Position numbers and translations under genes: made by a program | Shown: positions 49,583 through 57,900 of the stretch, one piece after another | Layout of the letters: every line of letters starts with the position of its first letter | How positions within the stretch are numbered: the stretch's first letter is position 1 | Notes under the pieces: generated by a model | Databases searched by the model: none | Told to the model about the DNA's origin: nothing | Seen by the model: the letters and a program-made list of their open reading frames with translations, nothing else | Source: Deltaproteobacteria bacterium | GTDB lineage: Bacteria > Myxococcota > Myxococcia > SLRQ01 | Length of the DNA: 64,000 nt | Reading direction: 5' to 3' | NCBI GenBank assembly: GCA_029210625.1 | Contig: JARGFU010000021.1 | Location: 35,350-99,349 of the forward strand

Positions 49583-50431
49583 ATGGTCCCCTACTACCCC
49601 ACCCCCATCTTCGAGCTCGGCGGCCTGACGCTGGACGCCTGGCAGATCCTGGTGGGCCTGGGGATCCTCGCCGGCTTCTTCCACTGCCGGCAGCGGGCCA
49701 TCGACCGGCGCCTCTCGGTGAAGGTCACCGTCGACCTCAACCTCACGGCGGTGATCTCGGGCTTCCTGATGGCCCACGTGGTGCATCTGCTGGTCTACAA
49801 CTGGGACAAGTTCGTCGCCGAGCCGCACCTGCTCCTGCCCTGGTACGGCGGCTACTCCTCCACCGGCGGCTTCCTGGGCGCGGCGATCGGCGTGCCGCTC
49901 CTGCTCAAGCTGCGCAAGGCGCCCCCCTGGGCCTACGCCGACAACCTCGCCCACGGCTTCGTGCTGGCCTGGTTCCTCGGCCGCACCGGCTGCTTCTTCG
50001 CCCACGATCACATCGGCCGCCTCTCCGACTTCCCCCTGGCGGTGGCCTTCCCGGAGGGCGCCCGCCACGACCTCGGGCTCTACGAGGCCCTCTTCGTCCT
50101 CACCCTCTTCGTGGCGATGAAGCTCCTCGACCGGCGCGAGCGCTTCCACGGCTTCTACGCCGGGCTCGCCATCGCCGCCTACGCCCCGGTGCGCTTCGGC
50201 CTCGACTTCCTGCGGGCCGAGGACCTCGAGTCCCTCGGCAAGCGCTCGGACATCCGCTTCCTGGGGCTGACCCCGGCGCAGTACGGCGCCATCGCCCTGC
50301 TTGGCCTCGGCGTCTGGATCCTCGTCCACCGCCGCGGCAAGGGCCGCGAGGACATCAGCGCCGAGATCCACCGCGACTTCCCCGAGGGCCTGCCGCCCGG
50401 GCTGCAGCAGGACCCGCCGGCGGAGGACTAG
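49583..50431 (+). CDS. Second divergent Lgt homologue
   Basis: A 282-residue polytopic protein, paralogue of the one at 36015. It aligns with Lgt through LLVYN, GGYSSTGGFLGA, FLGRTGCFFAHDHIG, LGLYEA, YAPVRFGLDFLR and LTPAQYGAI. The essential His of HGG is Thr and the Asn of GRxGN is Cys; a DH pair follows in both paralogues (YDHPG, HDHIG). The tail is short and acidic, unlike the Lys-rich tail of the other copy. It might act on lipobox proteins by a modified mechanism or have a new substrate. Its stop overlaps the stop of the convergent small gene. Confidence 0.85.
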   Translation: MVPYYPTPIFELGGLTLDAWQILVGLGILAGFFHCRQRAIDRRLSVKVTVDLNLTAVISGFLMAHVVHLLVYNWDKFVAEPHLLLPWYGGYSSTGGFLGAAIGVPLLLKLRKAPPWAYADNLAHGFVLAWFLGRTGCFFAHDHIGRLSDFPLAVAFPEGARHDLGLYEALFVLTLFVAMKLLDRRERFHGFYAGLAIAAYAPVRFGLDFLRAEDLESLGKRSDIRFLGLTPAQYGAIALLGLGVWILVHRRGKGREDISAEIHRDFPEGLPPGLQQDPPAED

Positions 50432-50781
50432 TCCTCCGGGACGATCAGGTCGCCGATCCCGAGGCCCTCGCCGAGGGTCTCGTGGATCTCCTCGATCACC
50501 TCGCCCGCCGCCGAGATCAGCAGGCTGGTCCGCTGCCGGAAGAGGAGGGACTCGTCGCCCTCCTCCGTGTAGACGGTGAACTCCGACTCGCGGTGCCGGG
50601 ACCAGACGAAGATCAGGCGCGTCGCCTCTCCCTCGTCGAGGGGCTCCGCCTCGACGGACTGCAGCTCGTCGAGCTGCGACCAGAGCCGGGCGTGGTGGCC
50701 CGAGCCCCCCACCCCCTCCTCGGCCGGAGCCTCGCCCCCGATCCACTCTCGCACCCGACGCTCGGCGGTCTCACGGTCCAT
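50428..50781 (-). CDS. Small protein of unknown function
   Basis: A 117-residue acidic protein I cannot place. It has no signal peptide or membrane segment. It starts with a charged helix (DRETAERRVREWIGG), has a beta-rich middle (ATRLIFVWSRHRESEFTVYT) and a Glu-rich helix (GEVIEEIHETLGEG). TAGGAA lies 6 nt before the ATG. Its TAG and that of the Lgt-like gene overlap tail to tail in CTAG. Codon use is like its neighbours, so it is probably real. Confidence 0.65.
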   Translation of the reverse strand: MDRETAERRVREWIGGEAPAEEGVGGSGHHARLWSQLDELQSVEAEPLDEGEATRLIFVWSRHRESEFTVYTEEGDESLLFRQRTSLLISAAGEVIEEIHETLGEGLGIGDLIVPED

Positions 50782-50886
50782 GAGACATTCCTACCTCAGA
50801 TGGGGATCCCTCCCCGTGGTCAGCCGGGGGGTGGTCCCTAGGTTGAGGACAAGGCCGGGGGCCTCCGATTCCAAGGAGGTGACGTG

Positions 50887-51765
50887 ATGATCGTCAGGGC
50901 TCTTCTGCTGGCGGCTGGACTCTCACTCTTCCTGCCGCCCCTCGCGGCGCACGCCCGCGACGGGACCTGCAAGTGCACGGCGCGCTGCGAGGCCGATCGG
51001 TGCCTGGGGGCGTGCAGCACCCTGGCCACCGAGGGCGCCTGCGCCTGCCAGCCGGGGTCGGCCGGGGGCGCCGCCGCCTGCGAGACCTCCACCCGCGACG
51101 GGCCCACCCTCCACCTGCGCCGCACGCGGGTGATCAAGGCGATGCCCGAGGCCCGGCAGGCCGAGCTCTGGGGCTGCCACCCCATCTCCCTCTCTCCCCA
51201 GCCCACCTGGGCCGTGGCGCGCTTCGCCCCCCACCTCGTGAACGACACCGGCCGCTTCGCCTCCGAGAGCGTGCAGGTGCTCGGCGCCTCCAGCCGTGAG
51301 CTGCTGGACCTCGGCGCCCTCTCCGGCAACTGCCGCTTCGAGGTCGTGGGCTGGCCCGAGTGGGAGGCCGGCACCTCACCGGCCCTCGCGGTGGTCGAGG
51401 CCGTCTTCTTCCCGGGCCGGGCCACCCGCTCCGTGGAGGCCTGGCCGGTGGTGGACCCCGGCTACCTGGGCAAGAAGGTCCTCCCCGGCGCCTTCACCGG
51501 CCCGGCGGTGCTGCGCTTCAAGACCGACGGCACCGTGCTGCGGGAGGTGCGCCTCGAGCTGGTGCCCGGCGAGAAGAAGAAGACCCACCTCTTCGTGCAG
51601 CGCCTCACCGAGGCGGTGACCCTGCGCCGGCCCTCGCCGAGGCCCGAGCCCGCCGAGGGCTTCCTGGTCGCCTGGCTCGAGCAGGGACGGCTGGTGCAGC
51701 TCGACGTGGGGGCGGTCTTCGTCCCCGATCCCTCGCCCACCGCCGCGGTGGGCCCCCTCCCCTAG
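50887..51765 (+). CDS. Exported protein with Cys-rich N-terminal region
   Basis: A 292-residue protein. A signal peptide ends near LAAHARD. Residues ~25-65 have nine cysteines (CKCTARC, CLGAC, ACACQPG), a disulfide-rich or metal-binding module. The rest is beta-rich (HLVNDTGRFASESVQVLG, PAVLRFKTDGTVLREVRLEL) with no family I recognise. ATG 50887 was chosen because AAGGAGGT precedes it at good spacing; GTG 50884 is adjacent. The START-like gene follows 15 bp later. Periplasmic or secreted. Confidence 0.72.
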   Translation: MIVRALLLAAGLSLFLPPLAAHARDGTCKCTARCEADRCLGACSTLATEGACACQPGSAGGAAACETSTRDGPTLHLRRTRVIKAMPEARQAELWGCHPISLSPQPTWAVARFAPHLVNDTGRFASESVQVLGASSRELLDLGALSGNCRFEVVGWPEWEAGTSPALAVVEAVFFPGRATRSVEAWPVVDPGYLGKKVLPGAFTGPAVLRFKTDGTVLREVRLELVPGEKKKTHLFVQRLTEAVTLRRPSPRPEPAEGFLVAWLEQGRLVQLDVGAVFVPDPSPTAAVGPLP

Positions 51766-51780
51766 AAGGAGGCGCCGACC

Positions 51781-52260
51781 ATGCCTCGCTACGATGTCCT
51801 GAACGAGGCGATCATCCCGGCCGAACCTGCCGCCGTCTATCAGGCCATCCTGGCCGAGCTCCGCGGAGACACCCACTGGTGGATGCCCGACTGGGAGGCC
51901 CACCTCCTGCCCGACAGCCGCCCCATCGAGGAGCGCGGCGCCGTCATCGACATCACGGTCCACCACCTGGGCAACCCGCACTTCAAGGCCCGGGTGATGG
52001 AGGTGCGGGAGAACCAGCAGATCGACCTGACCTTCCCCGAGGGTGACTTCATCGGCTACGGCGAGTGGATCCTCCAGCCCGTCCCCGGCGGGACCCGCCT
52101 CAAGGTCCACTTCGTGGGCACCCCCCACCGCCGCCTCTCGGTCGCCTCCCTCTTCCTCGATCTGGGCCGCCACGAGTACCGGATGATGCAAGATGGCCTG
52201 GAGAACCTGGCCTCCTACCTCGGGCCCCGGCCCGTGAACGACGACGAGGCATCCTCATGA
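51781..52260 (+). CDS. SRPBCC (START-like) protein
   Basis: A 159-residue protein of the SRPBCC/polyketide-cyclase fold: EAIIPAEPAAVYQAILAELR as the opening strand-helix, then AVIDITVHHLG, FKARVMEVRENQQIDL, EWILQPVPGGTRLKVHF and a long C-terminal helix (EYRMMQDGLENLASYL). Such proteins bind hydrophobic ligands in a deep pocket. A clear AAGGAGG precedes the ATG. Its stop overlaps the hydrolase start (ATGA). Confidence 0.82.
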   Translation: MPRYDVLNEAIIPAEPAAVYQAILAELRGDTHWWMPDWEAHLLPDSRPIEERGAVIDITVHHLGNPHFKARVMEVRENQQIDLTFPEGDFIGYGEWILQPVPGGTRLKVHFVGTPHRRLSVASLFLDLGRHEYRMMQDGLENLASYLGPRPVNDDEASS

Positions 52261-53402
52261 AGCGACAGACCCTCACGCGGATCGCCCTGGCGCTCGCGGC
52301 CGGCGCGGCCGTGGGCGTCTTCTTCGTGCTCACCGCCCCCGAGCCCTGCGAGCGGGCGGAGGGGCGCCTGCTCCTGGCCCTGCGCGCCGAGGCCTGGCCC
52401 CGGGTGGTGAAGCGGGCCGACCGGCTGGCGGCCTGCCGCCCCGCCGATCCCTTCGCCCCCTACGCCCGCGCCAATGCCCTCGCGCGCCTCGGCGAGGCGG
52501 AGGACGCCCTGACCTCCCTGCGCCTGGCCCTGGCCCTGGGCCACGACGACCCCGCCTGGCTGCAGACCGAGGAGGCCTTCGCGCCCTACCGCGAGGACCT
52601 GCGCTTCCTGGGTCTGGCCGAGGAGATGCAGCAGGCCCGGCGCAAGCGCCTCGAGACCCTCTACCGGCCGGGGCCCGCCCTCTCCGGGGTGCGGGTCCTC
52701 GAGGGCCGCCCCGAGGAGGGCCTCTGGTGGCGCCTCTACCTGCCCCCCCAGCCCGGCGACGAGCGCCTGCCCCTGCTGATCTGGATGCACCCCGCCGGCG
52801 GCTCGGAGAACCTCCGGATCGAGCCGATGGCCCCGCGCCTCCTCGAGGCTGGCTGGGCCCTCCTGGTGCCCACCGCCAAGGACTTCGGGGGCTGGACCGG
52901 CCACGACACCCGCCGGCTCTTCGCCCACAGCCTGGCCGCGGCCGGCGCCCACCCCGAGGTCGACACCCGCCGGCCGATCGTCTTCGGCTACAGCGCCGGC
53001 GGGCAGAAGGCCCTCGACCTCTGGCTGGAGGGCACCTACCCCCTGGGCGGCCTGGTGCTGATGGCCGCCTACCCCGTCGACTCCCTCGCCCTCCTCGAGG
53101 GGCGCTGGGAGGTCCCCGCGCCGCCCCCGGGCGAGGCCGGCCGCCTCCCCCTCTTCGCCCTGGTGGGGGGCGACGACCCCGGCGCCGCCTGGTGGTCGAA
53201 GGTCGCCGCGGCCTGGCAGTCCCGGCCGGGCAGCCTGGAGATCCACCGGGTGCCCGGGCAGGGCCACACCTGGGTGCTGGACGAGGAGCGGGAGGCGGCC
53301 CTCCTGCGCTGGCTCGAGCACCGGGCGGGCGAGCGCCGGGCGCAGCAGCCGGGCCAGCGCCCCGTCCCCGATCCCTTCGCCCCCAAGACCGCCGGGCTCT
53401 AG
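52257..53402 (+). CDS. Alpha/beta hydrolase with N-terminal TPR-like region
   Basis: A 381-residue protein. A signal-anchor (LTRIALALAAGAAVGVFFVL) is followed by a TPR-like helix pair (FAPYARANALARLGEAEDAL). The alpha/beta hydrolase domain covers about 130-355: LLIWMHPAGGSENL (oxyanion region), the nucleophile elbow FGYSAGGQKALD with Ser, an acid candidate in LVGGDDPGAAW and His in GQGHTWVLDEE. This suits a periplasmic or membrane-tethered esterase of the phospholipase/carboxylesterase type. Coupled to the START-like gene. Substrate unknown. Confidence 0.85.
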   Translation: MKRQTLTRIALALAAGAAVGVFFVLTAPEPCERAEGRLLLALRAEAWPRVVKRADRLAACRPADPFAPYARANALARLGEAEDALTSLRLALALGHDDPAWLQTEEAFAPYREDLRFLGLAEEMQQARRKRLETLYRPGPALSGVRVLEGRPEEGLWWRLYLPPQPGDERLPLLIWMHPAGGSENLRIEPMAPRLLEAGWALLVPTAKDFGGWTGHDTRRLFAHSLAAAGAHPEVDTRRPIVFGYSAGGQKALDLWLEGTYPLGGLVLMAAYPVDSLALLEGRWEVPAPPPGEAGRLPLFALVGGDDPGAAWWSKVAAAWQSRPGSLEIHRVPGQGHTWVLDEEREAALLRWLEHRAGERRAQQPGQRPVPDPFAPKTAGL

Positions 53403-53412
53403 GGCGCGGCCC

Positions 53413-55590
53413 CTACTCGGGGACCACGACCTCCTGTCCCAGGAGCACCCCGCCCTCGCGGTCGACGACCGTCATCCGGTAGGTGCCGGGGGCGGTCCCC
53501 TCGGCGAACCAGCGGGCCTGCCAGTGGTGGAAGTCCTTCTTCCGCTTCCGCTTCGGATCGTGGAGCTCGTGGCCCTTCAGCTCCCGGGCCCCGGGCAGGG
53601 TCTGCTCCGGGGAGCGGCGCCCGAGGTAGGTCAGCTCCAGGCGCGACGAGCGGTCGTCGACCGGCCGACCCAGGGCGTCGGTGAGGGGCTGGCAGTTCCC
53701 GGCGTCGTCACACTGATCGACCCGCAGCAGCACCGGCAGGGGGTCGGCCACTCCGTCGCCGTCGGCGTCGGGGTGCAGGGTCGAGGGCGAGCGCCCCCGC
53801 CAGACCAGCTCGAAGCCGCCGCCCCCGGGGAGGGGCCGGGACCAGAGGACCTTGGCGTCGCGGGCGGGCAGGTCCAGGGGGTCGGGGAGCCGGCGCCGCT
53901 CACCCGGCAGGCGGAAGGCGGTCTCGGGCTCGGCCAGGTCGACGGCCCTGTCGTCCGACCAGGGCGCCCGGGCCGCGAGCTTCGAGAGCCGCGCCCAGAG
54001 GAAGGCCAGGGTCTCGGGTCCCCAGAGGTTCGAGGCGCCCTGATAGTACTGCCAGCGGTACTCCCTCCAGGTGGTGATGTATTGCATGTAACCGTTGGCG
54101 TAACCTACTACCCGCACACGCTTTTCCAGCTGCGCTTCCAGCTCTGCCTGAAGGGTCAAACCGGCGGTCGTGGAGAGCTCGGCGGGCACCGCCACCAGGG
54201 CCCGGTCGCCGATGCGCACCACCTGGAGGGGCGCGCTCTCGGGGAAGCCGTGGTGGGCGAAGGTGACCTTCTGGAAGGTCGTCTGGAAGGAGAGGCGGGG
54301 GCGGTGGCAGCGGTCGCGGCGCTTCGGCTTGCGCACCCCGTCCCGGAAGAGGGGGCTGGCGTAGTAGAAGGCCGTCCGCCCGTCCTCGGCTCCGCCGGCG
54401 GTGGCGTTGCCCAGCTCGGCGTCCTTGCAGAGGGCCGCCCCGGGGCGCGCCCCCTGCTGGGCGATGCGCGGCGGCACCGCGCCCGGGGTCTCGGGGTCGA
54501 GCACCGGCGCCCGCGAGAGCCGGTAGATGCCGAAGGCCCGGGCGAGCTCGAAGCCCTCCTGGGGCGTCACCTCCCGGGTCGCGGCCTGGACCAGGGTCTG
54601 GCCGATCAGGCCGCCGATGCGCCGGGCCTCGTCCCAGGTCTGGCGGTGGTAGTTGCCGATGACGTCGGCCCCGGCCCCGTTCGCCAGGGCCACCACCACC
54701 GTCGGGTCCGGGTAGACCTTCTTCGACTGGTTGAGCACCCCCTCGGCGTGCTCGGTGGCCACCCCGTAGGCGTCGGCGTGGAAGAGGGTGTTGAGGTTCT
54801 CCACCACCGTCGGGTGCATGGCGATGGTGGCGTGGAGGGCGATCAGCTTCCAGGCCGCCCCCTCCTTGCGCTCGACCTTCAGCACCGTCATCGAGCGGTC
54901 GACCTCGGCCTCGGGGTCCGGGCGCACCTGCGGCTTGCCGCAGGTCGTGGCCCCGCCCGCCATCGGATCGCCGTTGTCGCAGTGGGGCTCGAGGCTGGAG
55001 TTGCGCACCGTGCCCGGGGGCAGCTCGGCGTCCACCCAGCTCAAGCGCGCCTCGCCGCCGGTCCGCGCCCGGTCCCGGGCGAGCACCACCACGTCGGCGA
55101 TGCGGTCGGTGAGCAGGCGCACCATGCGGGGGTCGCGGCCGGGCCGCGCGCTGGAGAGGGGCCCCGAGTAGCTCTCCGAGCCGAAGTAGTGGGCCGGCCC
55201 GGCGTGGGTGTGGGTGGCCGAGAGCAGGATCCGGTCCATGCCCAGGCCGATCCGCCGCTGGAGCTCGGCGGCGACCTCGTGGTGCAGGAGCAGGGAGATG
55301 GACTGGAGGTCACAGACCACCAGGGCCAGGGCCTCGCCCCGGAGGTCCTCGAGGTAGACGGCCCGGCAGTGGAGGCGGCCGCGGTGCCCGCGGGCCCGGG
55401 GGCTGTTGGGCCCGTGGCCGAAGAGCGAGCCCCCCAGGGGCGGCGTGATGTCGATCTTGGCGGCGCCGGCCAGGGTGTGGGTGCCGCTGCCGGAGGGCGG
55501 GATCGAGAGGGCGACCGGGATGCGCTTCGGACCACAGCCCCCCACGAGGAGGAGCGCCCCGAGCAGGACGATGAGCTGGACCTTCCCCAT
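53413..55590 (-). CDS. Neutral/alkaline ceramidase family lipoprotein
   Basis: A 725-residue lipoprotein (lipobox VGGC). It matches the neutral ceramidase N-terminal domain: GAAKIDITPPLGGSLFGH, VCDLQSISLLLHHEV, SATHTHAGPAHYFGS (zinc His), and ALHATIAMHPTVV. The segment ALANGAGADVIGNYHRQTW occupies the catalytic loop region, where known enzymes carry Ser; here I see no Ser in that stretch. A C-terminal beta-rich domain follows from about residue 580. It would hydrolyse the N-acyl bond of sphingolipids, which myxobacteria make. TAACCT lies 8 nt before the ATG. Confidence 0.88.
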   Translation of the reverse strand: MGKVQLIVLLGALLLVGGCGPKRIPVALSIPPSGSGTHTLAGAAKIDITPPLGGSLFGHGPNSPRARGHRGRLHCRAVYLEDLRGEALALVVCDLQSISLLLHHEVAAELQRRIGLGMDRILLSATHTHAGPAHYFGSESYSGPLSSARPGRDPRMVRLLTDRIADVVVLARDRARTGGEARLSWVDAELPPGTVRNSSLEPHCDNGDPMAGGATTCGKPQVRPDPEAEVDRSMTVLKVERKEGAAWKLIALHATIAMHPTVVENLNTLFHADAYGVATEHAEGVLNQSKKVYPDPTVVVALANGAGADVIGNYHRQTWDEARRIGGLIGQTLVQAATREVTPQEGFELARAFGIYRLSRAPVLDPETPGAVPPRIAQQGARPGAALCKDAELGNATAGGAEDGRTAFYYASPLFRDGVRKPKRRDRCHRPRLSFQTTFQKVTFAHHGFPESAPLQVVRIGDRALVAVPAELSTTAGLTLQAELEAQLEKRVRVVGYANGYMQYITTWREYRWQYYQGASNLWGPETLAFLWARLSKLAARAPWSDDRAVDLAEPETAFRLPGERRRLPDPLDLPARDAKVLWSRPLPGGGGFELVWRGRSPSTLHPDADGDGVADPLPVLLRVDQCDDAGNCQPLTDALGRPVDDRSSRLELTYLGRRSPEQTLPGARELKGHELHDPKRKRKKDFHHWQARWFAEGTAPGTYRMTVVDREGGVLLGQEVVVPE

Positions 55591-55598
55591 GGGGGGAG

Positions 55599-55604
55599 AG
55601 GTTA
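55599..55604 (-). promoter_or_regulatory. -10 box for the ceramidase gene
   Basis: TAACCT on the minus strand, 8 nt before ATG 55590. Confidence 0.4.
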
Positions 55605-55642
55605 CCCGAAAGCGCGGCCCTGCACCGACTTCTGGCCGGAGG

Positions 55643-55648
55643 TATGCT
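55643..55648 (+). promoter_or_regulatory. -10 box for the KQLLGC-motif gene
   Basis: TATGCT, 6 nt before ATG 55655; divergent from the ceramidase box 38 bp away. Confidence 0.45.
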
Positions 55649-55654
55649 GTCGCG

Positions 55655-56524
55655 ATGAGCTGGCTCCGGGGTGGATTCGTCGCTGTCGTGCTGGGCCTCG
55701 CGCTGGGGGCGCCCTCCCCCTCGCGGGCGGAGGAGGACGTCCGCTACGCCGTCCTCGACGTGCAGGGGCTCGGCAGCGTCGAGACCAGCCAGGTCGAGGG
55801 CCTCTCGGGCCTCCTGGCCTCGGAGATCGACCGGCGCCCGGGCTGCGCCGTGATCCGCAGCGCCGAGATCCGCACCATGCTGGGCTTCGAGGCCCAGAAG
55901 CAGCTGCTGGGCTGCGACGACGGCTCCTGCCTGGCCGAGCTGGGCGGCGCCCTCGGGGTGCCCTACCTCGTGCAGAGCGAGGTCACCGAGGTGGGCGGCA
56001 CCTACCTCATCACCCTCGTGCTCCTGGACGTCGAGGCCTCCGAGGCCGCGCGCCGGGTCACCCGCGAGGCCGGCGGCGAGAGGGAGCTGGTCTCCGCCCT
56101 GCGCAGCGCGGTGGCCGAGCTGATGGACGGCCCGGCCGGCGCCGCGGCCTCGAACGGCTCGGGCAGCGAGGGCTTCGCCGAGCCGCGCCGGGGCGGCGGC
56201 GGCCGCACCCTCAAGTGGATCGGCCTGGGCCTGGGCGGCGCCACCGCCATCGCCGGGGGCGTGATCTACGGCGGCGCCCTGGGCACCTACTACAAGGCCA
56301 AGAGCGACCCCCTCGCGGTGACCCGCGCCCAGCGCGACGCCGCCGAGTCGCGCTACCCCCTGGGCCTGGGCCTGCTGGGCGGCGGGGCGGCGCTGGCGAT
56401 CGGGGCGCTGCTCCTCCCCTCGGGTGGCCCCGCCCACGCGCCGGCGCTGACCCTGGCGCCCTTCGGGGACGGGGTCTACGTGAGCCTGACCCTGCCGCTC
56501 GGCGGCGCGGAGGACGCACGATGA
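55655..56524 (+). CDS. Exported KQLLGC-motif protein (third paralogue)
   Basis: A 289-residue protein. A signal peptide ends near PSRAEE. The shared domain covers residues ~25-160 (YAVLDVQGLGSVETSQVEGL, IRSAEIRTMLGFEAQKQLLG, CDDGSCLAELGGALGVPYLV). A Gly-rich linker and two hydrophobic segments (WIGLGLGGATAIAGGVIYGG; LGLLGGGAALAIGALLLPSG) follow, the layout also seen in the 48517 protein. Unlike that one it lacks a PEGA domain. Its stop overlaps the start of the DUF1566 lipoprotein gene, linking this family to exported lipoproteins. Confidence 0.78.
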   Translation: MSWLRGGFVAVVLGLALGAPSPSRAEEDVRYAVLDVQGLGSVETSQVEGLSGLLASEIDRRPGCAVIRSAEIRTMLGFEAQKQLLGCDDGSCLAELGGALGVPYLVQSEVTEVGGTYLITLVLLDVEASEAARRVTREAGGERELVSALRSAVAELMDGPAGAAASNGSGSEGFAEPRRGGGGRTLKWIGLGLGGATAIAGGVIYGGALGTYYKAKSDPLAVTRAQRDAAESRYPLGLGLLGGGAALAIGALLLPSGGPAHAPALTLAPFGDGVYVSLTLPLGGAEDAR

Positions 56525-57798
56525 AGCGGCTCGCCCTCCCCCTCTTCGCGATCCTCGGCCTCGGCCTGCTGCTGGTGGCCGGCGCCTGCCCCGAGTTCGG
56601 CGACGACTACCCCTGCGCCGAGAGCAGCGAGTGCATCAACGGCAAGGTCTGCGGCAGCGGCGGCCTCTGCGTCGATCCCGGCGGGGACGACGGCGGCCTC
56701 CCCGACGCGGGCGACGACGGCGGGGTGCCCGACGGCAACCTCCCGGACGGCGGCGACGACGGCGGGACGCCCGACGCCGCCAGCGACGGCGGCGATGACG
56801 GCGGGACCCCCGACGCCGCCAGCGACGGCGGCGACGACGGCGGCACCCCTGACGGCAGCAGCGACGGCGGCACCGGCCCCACCGACTGCACCGCGACCTA
56901 CTGCCCGATGCCCGACTCGCCCACCGAGTGGTGCTCGAACGGCTCGGCCGCCGTGGCCTGCGCCGACGCCCTGACCGGGACCTTCGCCCCGCAGGACGGG
57001 CACCACCGGAGTCTCATGCCCTCCTACACCGTGAGCGGTCAGATCGTCCTCGACGAAGTCACGGACCTCTGGTGGCAGCAGATCCCCGGCTCCCCCGCGA
57101 TCTACACCGAGGCCGAGAGCTTCTGCCGCAACCTCACCCTGCAGGACGGCGGCGGCAACCCCTTCCAGGGCTGGCGCCTGCCCACCCTGGCCGAGCTGAT
57201 GTCCCTGGCCGACTGGGGCATCACGGCCTCGACCGACCGCTACGACGGGGTCTTCGGCCGCACGAGCAGCCCGGTCTACTGGAGCTCGGAGGAGTTCAGC
57301 AACGGCAGCGGCTATCGCTACGTGCTCGACTACGACCAGGCCGAGAAGGACAACATCCTGCCCAGCGCCCTGGCCGCGATCCGCTGCGTGCGGGGCACCC
57401 CCCGCTGGCAGGGCCCCCTCGAGTGGGCCAACGGCTCCTGGCGCGACCCCACCACGAACCTCCTCTGGTCGGACACGGTGGATCAGGTCACGACCCGCAA
57501 CCTGGAGGAGGCCTTCGGCGACTGCGCGGCCCTCACCGAGGGGGGCCACGCCTGGCGGCTGCCCTCGCTCAAGGAGTGGGCCACGGTCTTCGACGTCACG
57601 AAGACGAACCTGGCCCCGCGCGTGCGGGACCTGCACCCGGCGGATCAGGGCGAGAACTACTGGAGCTCGACCCCGGACAGCGAGAGCCCCGGCTCGGGCT
57701 TCTTCAACGCCTACCTCGGCTCGAACTCGATGATCTTCGTCTACTCCACCACCTCGACCAGCCGGCGGCGGGTGATGTGTGTGGCGGATGGGCCCTAG
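56521..57798 (+). CDS. DUF1566 lipoprotein with Asp-Gly-Gly repeat linker
   Basis: A 425-residue lipoprotein (lipobox VAGAC). A small Cys motif (CAESSECINGKVCGSGGLC) precedes a linker with near-identical tandem repeats of DGGDDGGTPDAAS (about residues 60-115). Two DUF1566 (Fib-succ_major-like) domains follow, each with the pattern DLWWQQI / WRLPTLAELMSL / YWSSEEF, and NLLWSDT / WRLPSLKEWATV / NYWSSTPD. These fold like C-type lectins. The ATG overlaps the upstream stop. A short stem (GTCCG...CGGAC) follows the gene at 57823. Confidence 0.88.
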   Translation: MKRLALPLFAILGLGLLLVAGACPEFGDDYPCAESSECINGKVCGSGGLCVDPGGDDGGLPDAGDDGGVPDGNLPDGGDDGGTPDAASDGGDDGGTPDAASDGGDDGGTPDGSSDGGTGPTDCTATYCPMPDSPTEWCSNGSAAVACADALTGTFAPQDGHHRSLMPSYTVSGQIVLDEVTDLWWQQIPGSPAIYTEAESFCRNLTLQDGGGNPFQGWRLPTLAELMSLADWGITASTDRYDGVFGRTSSPVYWSSEEFSNGSGYRYVLDYDQAEKDNILPSALAAIRCVRGTPRWQGPLEWANGSWRDPTTNLLWSDTVDQVTTRNLEEAFGDCAALTEGGHAWRLPSLKEWATVFDVTKTNLAPRVRDLHPADQGENYWSSTPDSESPGSGFFNAYLGSNSMIFVYSTTSTSRRRVMCVADGP

Positions 57799-57900
57799 GG
57801 GCTAGTCCGAGAATCGGCCTGTAGTCCGGCGGTCGGACCCCGCTGAGCCGCGAAATCGGCTGGATTCGTTACCTCCGGGCGCCTCGTGCGGTGGCACGTC

